Shown piece by piece: positions 19,155 through 28,921 of a DNA stretch of 64,000 bases (position 1 is its first letter; every line of letters starts with the position of its first letter). The position numbers and the translations under genes are program-made. Under the pieces are notes generated by a model that was not told the DNA's origin, did no database searches, and worked only from the letters and a program-made list of their open reading frames with translations. This DNA is from Brevundimonas sp. 357 (GTDB taxonomy: Bacteria > Pseudomonadota > Alphaproteobacteria > Caulobacterales > Caulobacteraceae), in NCBI RefSeq assembly GCF_003938605.1, contig NZ_RHWX01000010.1:62001-126000 (forward strand), written 5' to 3'.

Positions 19155-20255
19155 ATGAAGGCGCAGTGGATCGGGGCGGGACTGGCGGCGACGCTGGTGC
19201 TTCTGGGCGCCTGCGGGCGACAGACCGAGCCGGAGAGCGACGCCCTGCGTGAGCCGACGCCGCGCACGCCGACAGCCCTGCCGGACGTCAAGGAAAGCCC
19301 GACCCTGGCGGCGATCCGCCAGCGCGGCCGCCTGAATTGCGGCGTGCATGAAGGCTTGGTTGGTTTCGCCTATACCGACAACCGGGGCGCCTGGCGGGGC
19401 TTTGATGTCGATTTCTGCCGGGCCACGGCGGCGGCCGTTTTCGGCGATCCGGACGCCGTGCGCTTCGTCCCGCTGAATACGGAGCAACGCTTCGATGCGG
19501 TTCGTTCCGGTCGGGTGGACGTGCTGTGGCGCAACACCTCATGGACCATGAGTCGCGACACGGCGTCGGGCCTCAGCTTCGCCGGCGTCAACTATTACGA
19601 CGGCCAGGGCTTCATGGTGCGCCGCGCGCTGAATCTGAACAGTGCGGCTGAACTGAACGGCGCGCGCATCTGCGTGCAGTCCGGATCCACGACAGAACTG
19701 AACGTCGAAGATTATTTCCGTCGTCGCGGCATTGAATATCGTCCCGTCGTGGTCGCGACCGAAGGCGAGGCGCGTCAGGCCTATGCGCGTGAGGAATGCG
19801 ACGCCTTCACCGCCGATATCTCGGCCCTCGCCGCCGCGCGCACGACCCTGCCAAATCCGCAGCAGCATATGATCCTGTCCGACGTGATCTCGAAGGAGCC
19901 TCTGGGCCCGGTCGTGCGCAGTGGAGACGATCGTTGGACGGCGGTGATCCGCTGGACACTGAACGCCCTGATCCTGGCCGAAGAGTTGGGCGTAACCCGC
20001 GATAACGTTTCGGATTTATCCAAGAATTCAACAGATCCTCGCGTTCGTCGCCTGCTGGGTTCCGAAGGTGACTTCGGCCCTAGTATCGATCTGCCCAGAA
20101 CATGGGCGCAGGACGCCGTCGCGGCCAGCGGGAATTACGGCGAAATATTCAACCGAAACCTCGGCGAGCAGTCATCGCTTGATCTGGAGCGGGGATTGAA
20201 TGCTCAATGGTCATCTCGGCCCGCCGGGTTGATCTATGGGCTTCCCGTCCGCTAG
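19155..20255 (+). CDS. Amino-acid ABC transporter substrate-binding lipoprotein (AapJ-like)
   Basis: Periplasmic solute-binding protein of family 3, closest in shape to the general L-amino-acid binding protein AapJ. The 366 aa product has a lipoprotein signal with lipobox LLGAC near residue 21. The binding domain starts at TLAAIRQRGRLNCGVHEGLVGFA and continues with GFDVDFCRATAAAVFGD, VDVLWRNTSWTMSRD and ARICVQSGSTTELN. A GTG at 19146 is an alternative start, but it sits only two bases from AGGAG. No permease or ATPase gene is adjacent; the next gene is an unrelated symporter. Confidence 0.85.
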   Translation: MKAQWIGAGLAATLVLLGACGRQTEPESDALREPTPRTPTALPDVKESPTLAAIRQRGRLNCGVHEGLVGFAYTDNRGAWRGFDVDFCRATAAAVFGDPDAVRFVPLNTEQRFDAVRSGRVDVLWRNTSWTMSRDTASGLSFAGVNYYDGQGFMVRRALNLNSAAELNGARICVQSGSTTELNVEDYFRRRGIEYRPVVVATEGEARQAYAREECDAFTADISALAAARTTLPNPQQHMILSDVISKEPLGPVVRSGDDRWTAVIRWTLNALILAEELGVTRDNVSDLSKNSTDPRVRRLLGSEGDFGPSIDLPRTWAQDAVAASGNYGEIFNRNLGEQSSLDLERGLNAQWSSRPAGLIYGLPVR

Positions 20256-20286
20256 TCCAAGGAAGAGGGAATAGGGAAGGGACCGG

Positions 20287-21609
20287 ATGGAGACCACGGC
20301 CAAGCGCGGACTGCCGCTTCACATGTTGATGCTGATCGGGTTTCTGGTCGGTCTCATCGGCGGCCTCATCGTCAATCTGACCGTCGGCGGCGACGTCGGC
20401 TGGGTTCAGTGGCTGACCTCCAACATCACGGGACCGGCGGGACAGATCTTCCTGCGCCTGCTGTTCATGCTGGTGCTGCCGCTGCTGTTTTCAGCCCTGG
20501 TCATCGGCGTGGCCGAGATGGGCGATCTGAAGGCGCTGGGCCGCGCGGGCTCCAAGAGCCTGCTGTTCACCGTCTTCATCTCCGCCGTGGCGGTGCTGAT
20601 CGGCATGGTGATGGTCAACGTTTTTCGGCCGGGCGACGGGGTCGATCCGGCCCTGGCCCAGCAACTGCTGGATCAAGGGCGCGCCGGCGCCGCTTCGATC
20701 ATCGGCAATGCCCCGACATCGGTTCAGGCGGGCGATTTCTTCCTGGACCTGATCCCGTCCAATGTCTTTACGGCTGCGGCGGAGAACCAAATCCTGCCAG
20801 TCATGGTCTTCGCCCTGTTCTTCGGCGTCGGCCTAGTCATGACCAAGAGCCCGGCGACCGACCGTTTGCAACAGACGATCGAAGGTCTGTTCGAGGTGAT
20901 GATGAAGCTCATCAACCTCGTCATCCGCATCGCCCCCATCGCCATCGCCTGCCTGATGTTCAACCTGGCGGCCCTGTTCGGCTGGGAACTGCTGATCCGT
21001 CTGGGCGCCTTCGTCGCCGTCGCCGTGGGCGCCATGGCGATCCACATGTTCGTGGTCTATCCGATCTGCATTGCGGTTCTGGGCGGCATGTCGCCGCTGA
21101 AGTTCTTCCGCGCCATCCGTGAAGCCATGGTGGTCTCCTTCTCCACCGCTTCCTCCAACGCCAGCCTGCCGGTCTCGCTACGCGTGGCCGAGCAGGAGCT
21201 AGGCCTGCCGCGCAAGATCGCTCGTTTCGTCCTGACTGTCGGCGCCACCGCCAATCAGAACGGCACGGCCCTGTTCGAAGGGGTGACGGTGCTGTTCCTG
21301 GCCCAGTTCTTCGGCGTAGATTTGACGATCGGCCAACAGGTGATCGTCATGCTGGTCTGCATCCTGGGCGGGGTCGGGACGGCGGGGGTTCCGGCGGGTT
21401 CCCTGCCGGTCATCGCCATGATTCTGGCCATGGTGGGCGTGCCGCCGGAAGGCATCGGCCTGATCCTGGGCGTCGATCGCTTCCTGGACATGTGCCGGAC
21501 TTCGCTGAACGTCACGGGCGACTTGGTCGTCGCCACCGTGGTGTCGCGTGGCGAGGAAGATGCGGACGCTTCGTCGCCGCCGCCGGCATCCGCGACGGCT
21601 TCAGCCTAG
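20287..21609 (+). CDS. Dicarboxylate/amino acid:cation symporter (DAACS)
   Basis: Secondary transporter of the GltP/DctA family (440 aa, eight helices plus two re-entrant loops) taking up glutamate, aspartate or C4-dicarboxylates with Na+ or H+. Motifs: the serine-rich first hairpin ([13 protein letters not shown]), the [10 protein letters not shown] segment of helix 7, the second hairpin ([16 protein letters not shown]) and the helix-8 region ([21 protein letters not shown]). It may share a transcript with the amino-acid-binding lipoprotein 31 bases upstream. Its stop overlaps the convergent sulfurtransferase by four bases. Confidence 0.93.
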   Translation: METTAKRGLPLHMLMLIGFLVGLIGGLIVNLTVGGDVGWVQWLTSNITGPAGQIFLRLLFMLVLPLLFSALVIGVAEMGDLKALGRAGSKSLLFTVFISAVAVLIGMVMVNVFRPGDGVDPALAQQLLDQGRAGAASIIGNAPTSVQAGDFFLDLIPSNVFTAAAENQILPVMVFALFFGVGLVMTKSPATDRLQQTIEGLFEVMMKLINLVIRIAPIAIACLMFNLAALFGWELLIRLGAFVAVAVGAMAIHMFVVYPICIAVLGGMSPLKFFRAIREAMVVSFSTASSNASLPVSLRVAEQELGLPRKIARFVLTVGATANQNGTALFEGVTVLFLAQFFGVDLTIGQQVIVMLVCILGGVGTAGVPAGSLPVIAMILAMVGVPPEGIGLILGVDRFLDMCRTSLNVTGDLVVATVVSRGEEDADASSPPPASATASA

Positions 21610-22445
21610 CCCGTAGCCAGGGGCGCGTCCGGTCGCGCGCCCCACTCGGCCCACGATCCGTCATAGAGGCGCGACGGCCGCCCCAGCACGGCCAGCCCCA
21701 GGGTCAGGATCGCCGCCGTCACGCCCGAACCGCAACTGGTGATGACGGGCCGCTCCAGATCAACGCCCGCCGCGCGAAAGGCCTCTTCCAGCGCCGCGCC
21801 CTGCTTCAACGTCCCATCCGCGTTCAGCAGGCTGGAGAAGGGCAGGTTCAGCGCGCCCGGCATATGACCGGCCCGCACGCCGGGGCGCGGCTCGGCCGCT
21901 TCTCCCCGAAAACGCGCCGCCCCGCGTGCATCGACCACCTGAAGACCGTCTGCCAGCGCGGCGCCGACCTGAGTAAAATCCGCCACAGCCTCGGCCTCGA
22001 ACAGCGCCTTGAACCGCGTAGGGGCAGGCGCTTCGGCCGCGCCGCTCTCGAGCGCTCGCCCTTCAGCCCTCCACTTGGGCAAACCGCCGTCCAGCACGCG
22101 CACCCGCTTGGCCCCCATCGTCCGCAACGTCCACCAGACCCGCGCCGCCGAGAACAGCCCCTGCGCGTCATAGACCACGATGTCGTCGCTCTCCGCGACG
22201 CCCAGCGCGCCCATCGCCTCAGCGAAGATGTCCGGCGACGGCAGCATGTGCGGATAAGGGCTGTTCCGGTCCGACACCGCGTCCAGATCGAAAAAGACGG
22301 CGCCCGGCAGCCGCTCGCGCTCGAAATCCGCCCGCGCATCGCGCCCGTCCAGCCACCAGCTGGCGTCGATGGTTCTCAGGTCCGGCGCGCCCAGCCGCGA
22401 CGCCAGGGCTTCGGTCGAGATCAGGGGCGTATCGGGGCTGGTCAT
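21606..22445 (-). CDS. sseA: 3-mercaptopyruvate/thiosulfate sulfurtransferase
   Basis: Two-domain rhodanese of 279 aa. The N-terminal inactive domain holds [20 protein letters not shown] and [19 protein letters not shown]. The C-terminal domain carries the active cysteine in [11 protein letters not shown]; the CGSGVT loop is the signature of mercaptopyruvate sulfurtransferases rather than thiosulfate-specific ones. It ends [17 protein letters not shown]. The enzyme transfers sulfur to thiol or cyanide acceptors in the cytoplasm. It is divergent from kdsA. Confidence 0.93.
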   Translation of the reverse strand: MTSPDTPLISTEALASRLGAPDLRTIDASWWLDGRDARADFERERLPGAVFFDLDAVSDRNSPYPHMLPSPDIFAEAMGALGVAESDDIVVYDAQGLFSAARVWWTLRTMGAKRVRVLDGGLPKWRAEGRALESGAAEAPAPTRFKALFEAEAVADFTQVGAALADGLQVVDARGAARFRGEAAEPRPGVRAGHMPGALNLPFSSLLNADGTLKQGAALEEAFRAAGVDLERPVITSCGSGVTAAILTLGLAVLGRPSRLYDGSWAEWGARPDAPLATG

Positions 22446-22593
22446 CTTGTCAGATTACCATGATCGCGACGGCGATGGTCAGGGCCTGAGTCGCCGGATA
22501 AGTTGCGAAAACGCATCCGCGACGCCACCTGTCCGCCTGAAAGTCGCGGCATAGGCCCGCGAACCGCCGTTGAAACCAGTCGAAAGCGCCGCC

Positions 22594-23472
22594 GTGACCT
22601 CTCCGAACGCCGTCATCACCCTGTCCGAAGGCCTCAAGACCCCCGTCGTCATCGGCGGCGGCGCCCGCATCGTCTTCATCGCCGGCCCCTGCCAGATGGA
22701 AAGCCGCCAGCACGCGCTGGAGACGGCCCATCAGCTCAAGGAGATCGGCGAGCGCCTGAACCTCGGCATCATCTACAAGACCAGCTTCGACAAGGCGAAC
22801 CGCACCAGCGCCAGCGCCGCGCGCGGCATCGGCCTGAAGGACGCCCTGCCGATCTTCGCCGAAATCCGCGAAGTCACCGGCCTCCCGACCCTGACCGACG
22901 TCCACTCCGAGGCCCAGTGCGGCCCGGTCGGCGAGGTCGTGGACGTGTTGCAGATCCCGGCCTTCCTGTCGCGCCAGACCGACCTGCTGCTGGCGGCCGC
23001 CGCCACGGGCAAGGCGATCAACATCAAGAAGGGTCAGTTCCTGGCCCCCTGGGACATGAAGAACGTCATCGCCAAGGTCACGGGCGCGGGCAACCTCAAC
23101 GTCATGGCCTGCGAGCGCGGCGCCAGCTTCGGCTACAACACCCTGGTCAGCGACATGCGCGCCCTGCCGATCCTGCGCGAGATCGGTTGCCCCGTCGTCT
23201 TCGACGCCACCCACAGCGTCCAGCAGCCGGGCGGGCAGGGCACGTCCTCGGGCGGCCAGCGCGAGTTCGTGCCGGTGCTGGCCCGCGCCGCCGTCTCGGT
23301 CGGCGTCGACGCCGTCTTCATGGAGACGCACGAAGACCCGGATAACGCTCCGTCGGACGGCCCCAACATGGTGCCGCTCAGCCAGTTCGAGGCTCTGGCC
23401 GCCGAACTGATCGCCTTTGACGATCTGGCCATCAAGCTGGGTCACAAGGGGCCGATGGCGAAGACGGCGTGA
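22594..23472 (+). CDS. kdsA: 3-deoxy-8-phosphooctulonate (KDO-8-P) synthase
   Basis: Condenses phosphoenolpyruvate with arabinose-5-phosphate for the KDO of lipopolysaccharide. About 292 aa. Motifs: [77 protein letters not shown] and the final [18 protein letters not shown]. The GTG at 22594 has CGAAAG upstream; a TTG at 22570 in frame is the other possibility. It heads the LPS inner-core series kdsA-hldE-hldD. Confidence 0.96.
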   Translation: MTSPNAVITLSEGLKTPVVIGGGARIVFIAGPCQMESRQHALETAHQLKEIGERLNLGIIYKTSFDKANRTSASAARGIGLKDALPIFAEIREVTGLPTLTDVHSEAQCGPVGEVVDVLQIPAFLSRQTDLLLAAAATGKAINIKKGQFLAPWDMKNVIAKVTGAGNLNVMACERGASFGYNTLVSDMRALPILREIGCPVVFDATHSVQQPGGQGTSSGGQREFVPVLARAAVSVGVDAVFMETHEDPDNAPSDGPNMVPLSQFEALAAELIAFDDLAIKLGHKGPMAKTA

Positions 23473-23490
23473 ATCCGCTAGTTCGGCGTC

Positions 23491-24951
23491 ATGGCTGAAC
23501 GTTCTCTTGATCTCGGCGCCCTGCAGTCCCTGCTGGAGCGCGTGCGCGACCTGAAGGTCGCCTGCGTCGGCGATCTGATGCTGGATCGCTATGTCTATGG
23601 CGAGGTCAGCCGCATCTCGCCCGAGGCGCCGATCCCCGTCCTGCGCGCGCGCCGCACCGTGGTCATGCCCGGCGGCGTGGGCAATGTCGCCCGCAACGTC
23701 GCGGCTCTGGGCGGTCAGGCCCGTCTGGGCGCCGTCGCGGGCGATGACGCGGCGGGCGCCGAACTGGCCGACCTGATCGCCGCCGAGGACCGGATCGAGG
23801 ACGCCCTGATCCGGCCCGAGGGCGCCGCCACCATCGTCAAGACGCGCTTCGTCGCCGCTGGCCAGCAGCTGCTGCGTCTGGACGACGAGGCCGCGCTCCA
23901 TTCCGGCTATGCCGACAAGGCGGTGTTTCAGGGCGCGGGCGCCATCCTGCTGTCCGACTACGCCAAGGGCGTGGTGGACGACGACGCCGTTCAGGCGGCG
24001 CTGTGGGCAGGGGTCGAATACGGCGCGCCGGTCATTGTCGATCCCAAGGGCCGCGACTTCGCCCGCTATGGCGCGGTCGATGTCATCAAGCCGAACGCCA
24101 GCGAACTGGCGGGCGCCACTGGCCTGCCTACCGAGACTGACGAACAGGTCGAGGCGGCGCTGGCCGCCCTGCTGGCCTCCACCACGGTCAAGACCGTTAT
24201 AGTCACCCGCGCGGGCAAGGGCATGACGCTGGCGCGGCGTGGCGGCGGCGTCACCCACTTCCCCGGCCGGGCGCGCGAAGTGTTCGACGTCTCAGGCGCG
24301 GGCGACACCTGCCTCGCCGCGCTGGGCCTCGCTTTGGGCGCGGGCGCGACGCTGGAGCAGGCGGTGCAGTTCGCCATCCTCGCCTCGGGCGTGGTGGTGG
24401 GCAAGAGCGGCACGGCCGTCGTCACCCCCGCCGAACTGATCGAGGCCGAGATGAGCCAGCACGCGGCCCTGGCTCAGTCCAAGGTCACGCCGCTGGACGA
24501 ACTGGCCGATCAGGTCGAGGCGTGGAAGCGTCAGGGCCTGAAGGTGGGCTTCACCAACGGCTGCTTCGACATCCTGCACCGCGGCCACGTCGCCTATCTG
24601 GCGCAGGCGCGTGGCTGGTGCGACCGGCTGGTGGTGGCGCTGAACACCGACGCCTCTGTGCGCCGCCTGAAGGGCGAGGGTCGCCCCGTCAATGATCTGG
24701 ACAGCCGCGCCGCCGTCATCGGCGGTCTGGCCAGCGTCGATCGCGTCACCGCCTTCGACGATCCGACCCCCATGGCGCTGATCGAGCGGCTGAAGCCCGA
24801 CGTGCTCATCAAGGGATCGGACTACACCAAGGACAAGGTGGTCGGCGCCGCCGAGGTCGAAAGCTGGGGCGGCGAAGTCCGTCTGGCCGACTTCGCCGAT
24901 GGCTATTCCACGACCAAGACCATCGAGAAGATGACCGGAGACAAAGCATGA
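23491..24951 (+). CDS. hldE: Bifunctional heptose-7-phosphate kinase / heptose-1-phosphate adenylyltransferase
   Basis: Makes ADP-glycero-manno-heptose for the LPS inner core. The 486 aa fusion has an N-terminal ribokinase-type kinase (VGDLMLDRYVYGEVSRISPE, MPGGVGNVARNVAALGG, and FDVSGAGDTCLAALGLALG with the catalytic Asp, about residues 265-285). A C-terminal cytidylyltransferase-fold domain (TNGCFDILHRGHVAYLAQA with the HxGH motif, about residues 350-370) follows. Both active sites look complete. It overlaps hldD by four bases. Confidence 0.97.
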   Translation: MAERSLDLGALQSLLERVRDLKVACVGDLMLDRYVYGEVSRISPEAPIPVLRARRTVVMPGGVGNVARNVAALGGQARLGAVAGDDAAGAELADLIAAEDRIEDALIRPEGAATIVKTRFVAAGQQLLRLDDEAALHSGYADKAVFQGAGAILLSDYAKGVVDDDAVQAALWAGVEYGAPVIVDPKGRDFARYGAVDVIKPNASELAGATGLPTETDEQVEAALAALLASTTVKTVIVTRAGKGMTLARRGGGVTHFPGRAREVFDVSGAGDTCLAALGLALGAGATLEQAVQFAILASGVVVGKSGTAVVTPAELIEAEMSQHAALAQSKVTPLDELADQVEAWKRQGLKVGFTNGCFDILHRGHVAYLAQARGWCDRLVVALNTDASVRRLKGEGRPVNDLDSRAAVIGGLASVDRVTAFDDPTPMALIERLKPDVLIKGSDYTKDKVVGAAEVESWGGEVRLADFADGYSTTKTIEKMTGDKA

Positions 24952-25949
24952 CGCCCAGAATGATCGTCGTCACGGGCGGCGCGGGCTTCATCGGCTCCAA
25001 CATCGTCGCCCGTCTGTGCGAGAGCGGCGCCTGGGACGTGGTCGTCTGCGACCGGCTGGAGACGGCCGACCTCGCCAAGTGGAAGAACATCGCCAAACAC
25101 TCCATCGCCGACCTGTGGGCGCCCGAAGAGCTGTTCGACCAGTTGGAGCGTCACGCCGACCGCATCGAGGCGGTGATCCACATGGGCGCCATATCCTCGA
25201 CGACGGAGCCGGACGCTGACCTGATCCTGCGCACCAACTTCAGCCTGTCGCGCGACCTCTGGGACTGGTGCGCGGTGCGCAATGTTCGGATGATCTACGC
25301 CTCTTCGGCCGCCACCTATGGCGACGGCGAGGCCGGGTTCGAGGACCGCGACGATCCTGAGAGCCTGAATGCTCTGCGCCCGCTAAACGCCTATGGCTAT
25401 TCGAAATATCTGTTCGACCAGTATGCCGTGCGTCAGGCTGATCGCGACGAGGCGCCGCCTCAGTGGGCCGGGCTGAAGTTCTTCAACGTCTATGGCCCGA
25501 ACGAGGGCCACAAGGGCGGCATGAAGTCGGTCGTCGCCCAGATCTGGCCCAAGGTGCAGGCGGGCGAGACGGTCAGCCTGTTCCGCTCGCACAACCCGAA
25601 CTATCCCGACGGGGGCCAGTTGCGCGACTTCGTCTTCGTCGATGACGTGGTCAACATCATCCTGTGGCTGCTTGAGCGCGAGGACATCTCGGGCGTGTTC
25701 AACGCCGGATCGGGCCAGGCGCGCTCCTTCGCCGACCTGGCGCGCGCCACCTTCGCGGCGGCGGGCAAGGATCCGTCCATCGCCTACATCGACATGCCCG
25801 AGGCGATCCGCGACCGCTATCAATACTTCACCGAGGCCAGCATGGATCGCATCCGCGCCCTCGGCTACGGCGGTCAATCGACGCCGCTGGAGGAAGGCGT
25901 GCGCCGCTACGTCCAGGACTTCCTGGCCCAGTCGGACCCGTACCGCTGA
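24948..25949 (+). CDS. hldD: ADP-L-glycero-D-manno-heptose 6-epimerase
   Basis: Short-chain dehydrogenase-type epimerase that completes ADP-heptose synthesis. The 333 aa protein binds NADP(H) through GGAGFIGSNIVARL and has the catalytic Ser region IYASSAATYGDGEAGF and the YGYSKYLFD Tyr/Lys motif. The C-terminal part has DFVFVDDVVNIILW and VFNAGSGQARSFADLA. Start overlaps hldE and stop overlaps the next gene by one base, so this is one operon. Confidence 0.96.
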   Translation: MTPRMIVVTGGAGFIGSNIVARLCESGAWDVVVCDRLETADLAKWKNIAKHSIADLWAPEELFDQLERHADRIEAVIHMGAISSTTEPDADLILRTNFSLSRDLWDWCAVRNVRMIYASSAATYGDGEAGFEDRDDPESLNALRPLNAYGYSKYLFDQYAVRQADRDEAPPQWAGLKFFNVYGPNEGHKGGMKSVVAQIWPKVQAGETVSLFRSHNPNYPDGGQLRDFVFVDDVVNIILWLLEREDISGVFNAGSGQARSFADLARATFAAAGKDPSIAYIDMPEAIRDRYQYFTEASMDRIRALGYGGQSTPLEEGVRRYVQDFLAQSDPYR

Positions 25950-27049
25950 TGCTGCCCAGGCTGACCTTTCGCCAGTGGGTCGGCTATGCAGGCCTGGCGG
26001 TCATTCTTGTGCTGACTGCGGCTGTGGCGGTCTGGCGCGGCGACATCTTGCGGGCGGGTCTGGATCCCCAGGTGCCGTTTCAGACCTATCGTCCTCCGGC
26101 TAAGCCCGATTACGCCCAGAAGAACGCCTGGGCCTTGCTGGACGCTCGCGCGCCCGGCGCTGGATCGGCTCATGTCTTCTTCGTGCATTCCACGACCTAC
26201 AACGGCGGAAAGGACTGGAACGGGGCGATCGACGATGCGCGCGCCCTAGCCGGACTGCGTGGCACGGTACTGCCCAACTACGCTGGCCCCCTGGCCCAGG
26301 TGGGGGATGTCAGCGCGCCTCTGTATCGCCAGGCCAGCCTCTATACTCGCCTGACACTGCGTGAAGACGCGCGGGAGGCTCGAGCCTTCGCCTATCAGGA
26401 CGTGGCCGCGGCTTTCGACGCCTGGTTGGAACGTCACCCGGAGGGGCCCATCATCCTGGCCGGGGTGGAGCAGGGGGCCGAATTGGCCGATCGCCTGCTG
26501 CATGACCGGATTGCGCCTGATCCCGCCCTGCGCTCACGGCTGGTCGCGACCTATCTGATGGAGCACCTGGCGCCGGAATCTCGCTTCACCGCCTTCCCCC
26601 TCTGTACAGGTCGCGAGCAGGTCGGCTGCGTGCTCGTCTGGCGTTCGCTGGAAGAAGAGAACGAGAGCGAGTCACGCCGCGCGCTACGTCGCGCTTTGAC
26701 GTGGAACGATCGCGGCGCCCTGGTGACCTTCGACGGCGTAAAGTCCGCCTGCGTCAATCCCGTTACCGGGTCGGCCGCCGCCCCGCGCTCTGAAATGCGT
26801 GAAAGCCGCGGTGCGACAAACGCCACCAATCTGGAATGGGGCGTCCGCCCGGCCTTGCAACGCCGTATCGTGGCGGCCGAATGTCGCGACGGCGTCCTGT
26901 GGCGTTCGCGGCTGAGTTCGGAATCATTCCGTCCGCGCGGCGCCTGGGCGGAGCAACGGAAGATCCCGCCTTACAACCCTTTCTACGCAGACGTCGAAGC
27001 AGACGTGATGGAACGGTTATCCGCCTGGTCTTTGCAAGCGGGCGTCTGA
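25949..27049 (+). CDS. DUF3089 alpha/beta-hydrolase-like protein lacking the nucleophile serine
   Basis: Protein of 366 aa with one N-terminal membrane segment (about residues 11-28) and a DUF3089-type domain (DYAQKNAWALLDARAPG, HVFFVHSTTYNGGKDWN, AFAYQDVAAAFDAWLERHPE). Members normally carry an alpha/beta-hydrolase elbow G-H-S-Q-G; here the same position reads ILAGVEQGAELA, with Glu in place of the nucleophilic Ser. The last gene of the LPS core operon (one-base overlap with hldD), it is probably anchored in the inner membrane facing the periplasm. Function unknown; classical hydrolase activity is unlikely. Confidence 0.78.
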   Translation: MLPRLTFRQWVGYAGLAVILVLTAAVAVWRGDILRAGLDPQVPFQTYRPPAKPDYAQKNAWALLDARAPGAGSAHVFFVHSTTYNGGKDWNGAIDDARALAGLRGTVLPNYAGPLAQVGDVSAPLYRQASLYTRLTLREDAREARAFAYQDVAAAFDAWLERHPEGPIILAGVEQGAELADRLLHDRIAPDPALRSRLVATYLMEHLAPESRFTAFPLCTGREQVGCVLVWRSLEEENESESRRALRRALTWNDRGALVTFDGVKSACVNPVTGSAAAPRSEMRESRGATNATNLEWGVRPALQRRIVAAECRDGVLWRSRLSSESFRPRGAWAEQRKIPPYNPFYADVEADVMERLSAWSLQAGV

Positions 27050-27427
27050 TCACGCAGCGTGAATGTTCAAGGCCTTCATCAGGGCGTCGCGGATGGCGCC
27101 TTCCGTAAAAGGTTTCTGCACGGTCGGATTGCCCCGCCAATGCTCGGGCAGTCCTGCCTCGCCATAACCGGTCGAGAAGACAAAGGGCACGCCGCGCGCT
27201 TTCAGCGCCTCGGCGACCGGAAACACTTCCTGGCCCGCGACATTGACGTCCAGCAGGGCGGCGTCCAGCTCGCCTGTCCCCGAGGCGATGCGCAGGCCGT
27301 CGTCCACGTTGGATTCAGGACCGATGACGTCGCATCCCATGTCGCTGAGGATTGTTTCCAACAACATGGCCACCAGCGACTCATCCTCGACGATCAGTAC
27401 GCGACGGCCAGTGAAGATATCGGTCAT
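27050..27427 (-). CDS. Single-domain response regulator
   Basis: CheY-like receiver of 125 aa with no output domain. Phosphoacceptor Asp lies in AALLDVNVAG, the acidic pair in LIVEDESLVAMLL, the switch Thr in FVFSTGYGEAG and the conserved Lys in TVQKPFTEG. It overlaps the upstream sensor kinase gene by four bases, so it is its likely partner. It probably acts as a phosphate sink or through another protein. Confidence 0.93.
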   Translation of the reverse strand: MTDIFTGRRVLIVEDESLVAMLLETILSDMGCDVIGPESNVDDGLRIASGTGELDAALLDVNVAGQEVFPVAEALKARGVPFVFSTGYGEAGLPEHWRGNPTVQKPFTEGAIRDALMKALNIHAA

Positions 27428-28551
27428 GCGTTGGTTTCCAGGGGCAGGTTGAACTCGGCGCGAAAGCCGTCGTCGGCAAAGGACATCTTGACGTCCCCGT
27501 GCAGGTCGTGCCGCACGTTGCGTTCGATCAACCGCGTGCCGAATCCGCGGCGTTCGGGCGCGGCGATCGGCCCTCCGCCGACTTCCCGCCAGGTGATTTC
27601 CAGCCTCGGCGCCTTCTGATCGGCAACCCGCCAGTCGACTATCACCCGCCCATCGCCGCGGGACAGCGCCCCATACTTTGCGGCGTTGGTGGCCAGTTCA
27701 TGAAAAACCATGCCGAGAGAGACCGCTCGTGCCGGGGACAGGTCGATGTGCGGGCCGTTCAAACTCAACCGGCCCGTGCCGTGCGCCATGGTTTCATGTT
27801 CCAGCACGGAGCGCAGGTCAGCGCCTTCCCAGTGACTACGTGTCAACAGGTCATGCGTGTGCGACAGCGACAGTATCCGCGACTGGAAGGCGGCGGCGAA
27901 GGAGCGAGGGTCTTCATGGCTGCGGGCCGTCTGCATGGCGATCGATTGCACCGTCGCCAGGGTGTTCTTCACTCGATGGTTCAACTCGTCGATCATCAGC
28001 TTCTGCCGTTCGGCCTCTAGTCTCTGATTGTCGGCCTCGACTTTCATCGCCCGTCGAAAAATGCCGCCGCCCAGCATTTCGTCCAGGGCGGTGCGCCGTC
28101 CGTCTCGACCGTCTGCCGTCATACGCGCGTTGATCAGTTCGGTGACGTCGCTGGTGTGTTGAAGGATGTGAGTGACTTCGCCTCGATCATTCTTGATCGG
28201 CGTATGCGTGCAACTCCAGTAACGATCGTCGAATGCGACCTGGCCATCCGCGGCAGTTGTCCTGATGGGATAGTGCAGCAGGGCGATATGATCGGCATCG
28301 CCGGTCTCCAGCACCTTTTCGAACGACGCCTTCAGACGCTGGCTGTTGTCCTCGCTCGGACCGTCGATGTCGGCGCCGAATACGTCCATGACATGAACGC
28401 CGATCAGATCTTCGCGTCGGTGCTGGGTAACGTCCAGATATGCCTGGTTCATTCCAGCGAAACGCAGATCGCGATCCAACAGCATGTATGGGTTGGGTGA
28501 GGCGTCGAAAGCCGCGACCAGATCAATCGTTTTGGCCAGTGTCCTCAACAC
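27424..28551 (-). CDS. PAS-domain sensor histidine kinase, HWE/HisKA_2 type
   Basis: Soluble-looking kinase of 375 aa without membrane segments. An N-terminal PAS domain (about residues 10-140, with NPYMLLDRDLRFAGMN and ILQHTSDVTELINAR) is followed by a short coiled coil and the phosphorylation helix with LNHRVKNTLATVQSIA. The ATPase domain has HELATNAAKYGALS and GFGTRLIERN. The R-V-K-N-T context marks the HWE/HisKA_2 group common in alphaproteobacterial light, redox and stress sensing. The flavin-binding NCRFLQ of LOV domains is not present. Coupled to the response regulator. Confidence 0.9.
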   Translation of the reverse strand: MLRTLAKTIDLVAAFDASPNPYMLLDRDLRFAGMNQAYLDVTQHRREDLIGVHVMDVFGADIDGPSEDNSQRLKASFEKVLETGDADHIALLHYPIRTTAADGQVAFDDRYWSCTHTPIKNDRGEVTHILQHTSDVTELINARMTADGRDGRRTALDEMLGGGIFRRAMKVEADNQRLEAERQKLMIDELNHRVKNTLATVQSIAMQTARSHEDPRSFAAAFQSRILSLSHTHDLLTRSHWEGADLRSVLEHETMAHGTGRLSLNGPHIDLSPARAVSLGMVFHELATNAAKYGALSRGDGRVIVDWRVADQKAPRLEITWREVGGGPIAAPERRGFGTRLIERNVRHDLHGDVKMSFADDGFRAEFNLPLETNA

Positions 28552-28741
28552 GTCCCCCGTCCTATTGCGTCCCTAACGCAACGCGAGCGGAAAGGGTGCA
28601 TGACCCTCGGCCCGAAACGAGGGAAATTGTAGAGACGAGCAGACCCGAACCGTCAAGCTGGCGCTCAGATGGCAAGGCGCGACAGAAAAGCGCCGCCCGC
28701 TGATGATACGGGAAATCTGCTGTTGCCTTAAAAGGAGAAAA

Positions 28742-28816
28742 TGGTGGACGCGACAGGGATTGAACCTGTGACCCCCTCGGTGTGAACGAGGTGCTCTCCC
28801 GCTGAGCTACGCGTCC
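28742..28816 (-). tRNA. tRNA-Val (anticodon CAC)
   Basis: Reverse-strand cloverleaf: acceptor GGACGCG / CGCGTCC, D arm TAGCTCAGCGGGAGAGC, anticodon arm CCTCGTTCACACCGAGG with anticodon CAC, T arm CACAGGTTCAATCCCTGTC (read as stem and loop), and encoded CCA at 28742-28744. Confidence 0.96.
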
Positions 28817-28921
28817 GCCTGGGAACGGGGCGGTCAGTGACTGCGCCGTCGGGAGGCGGGGACATAGCCCGCGATTCCGACGACGGCAAGCCTCAATTCA
28901 TCAAATAGCAGCGTCGCTTGC

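Noticed and set aside
28565-28581. TTGCGT-N5-ACGCAA palindrome upstream of the sensor kinase gene
   Set aside because: Only 6-bp arms; expected by chance in a window this size and no second copy seen.
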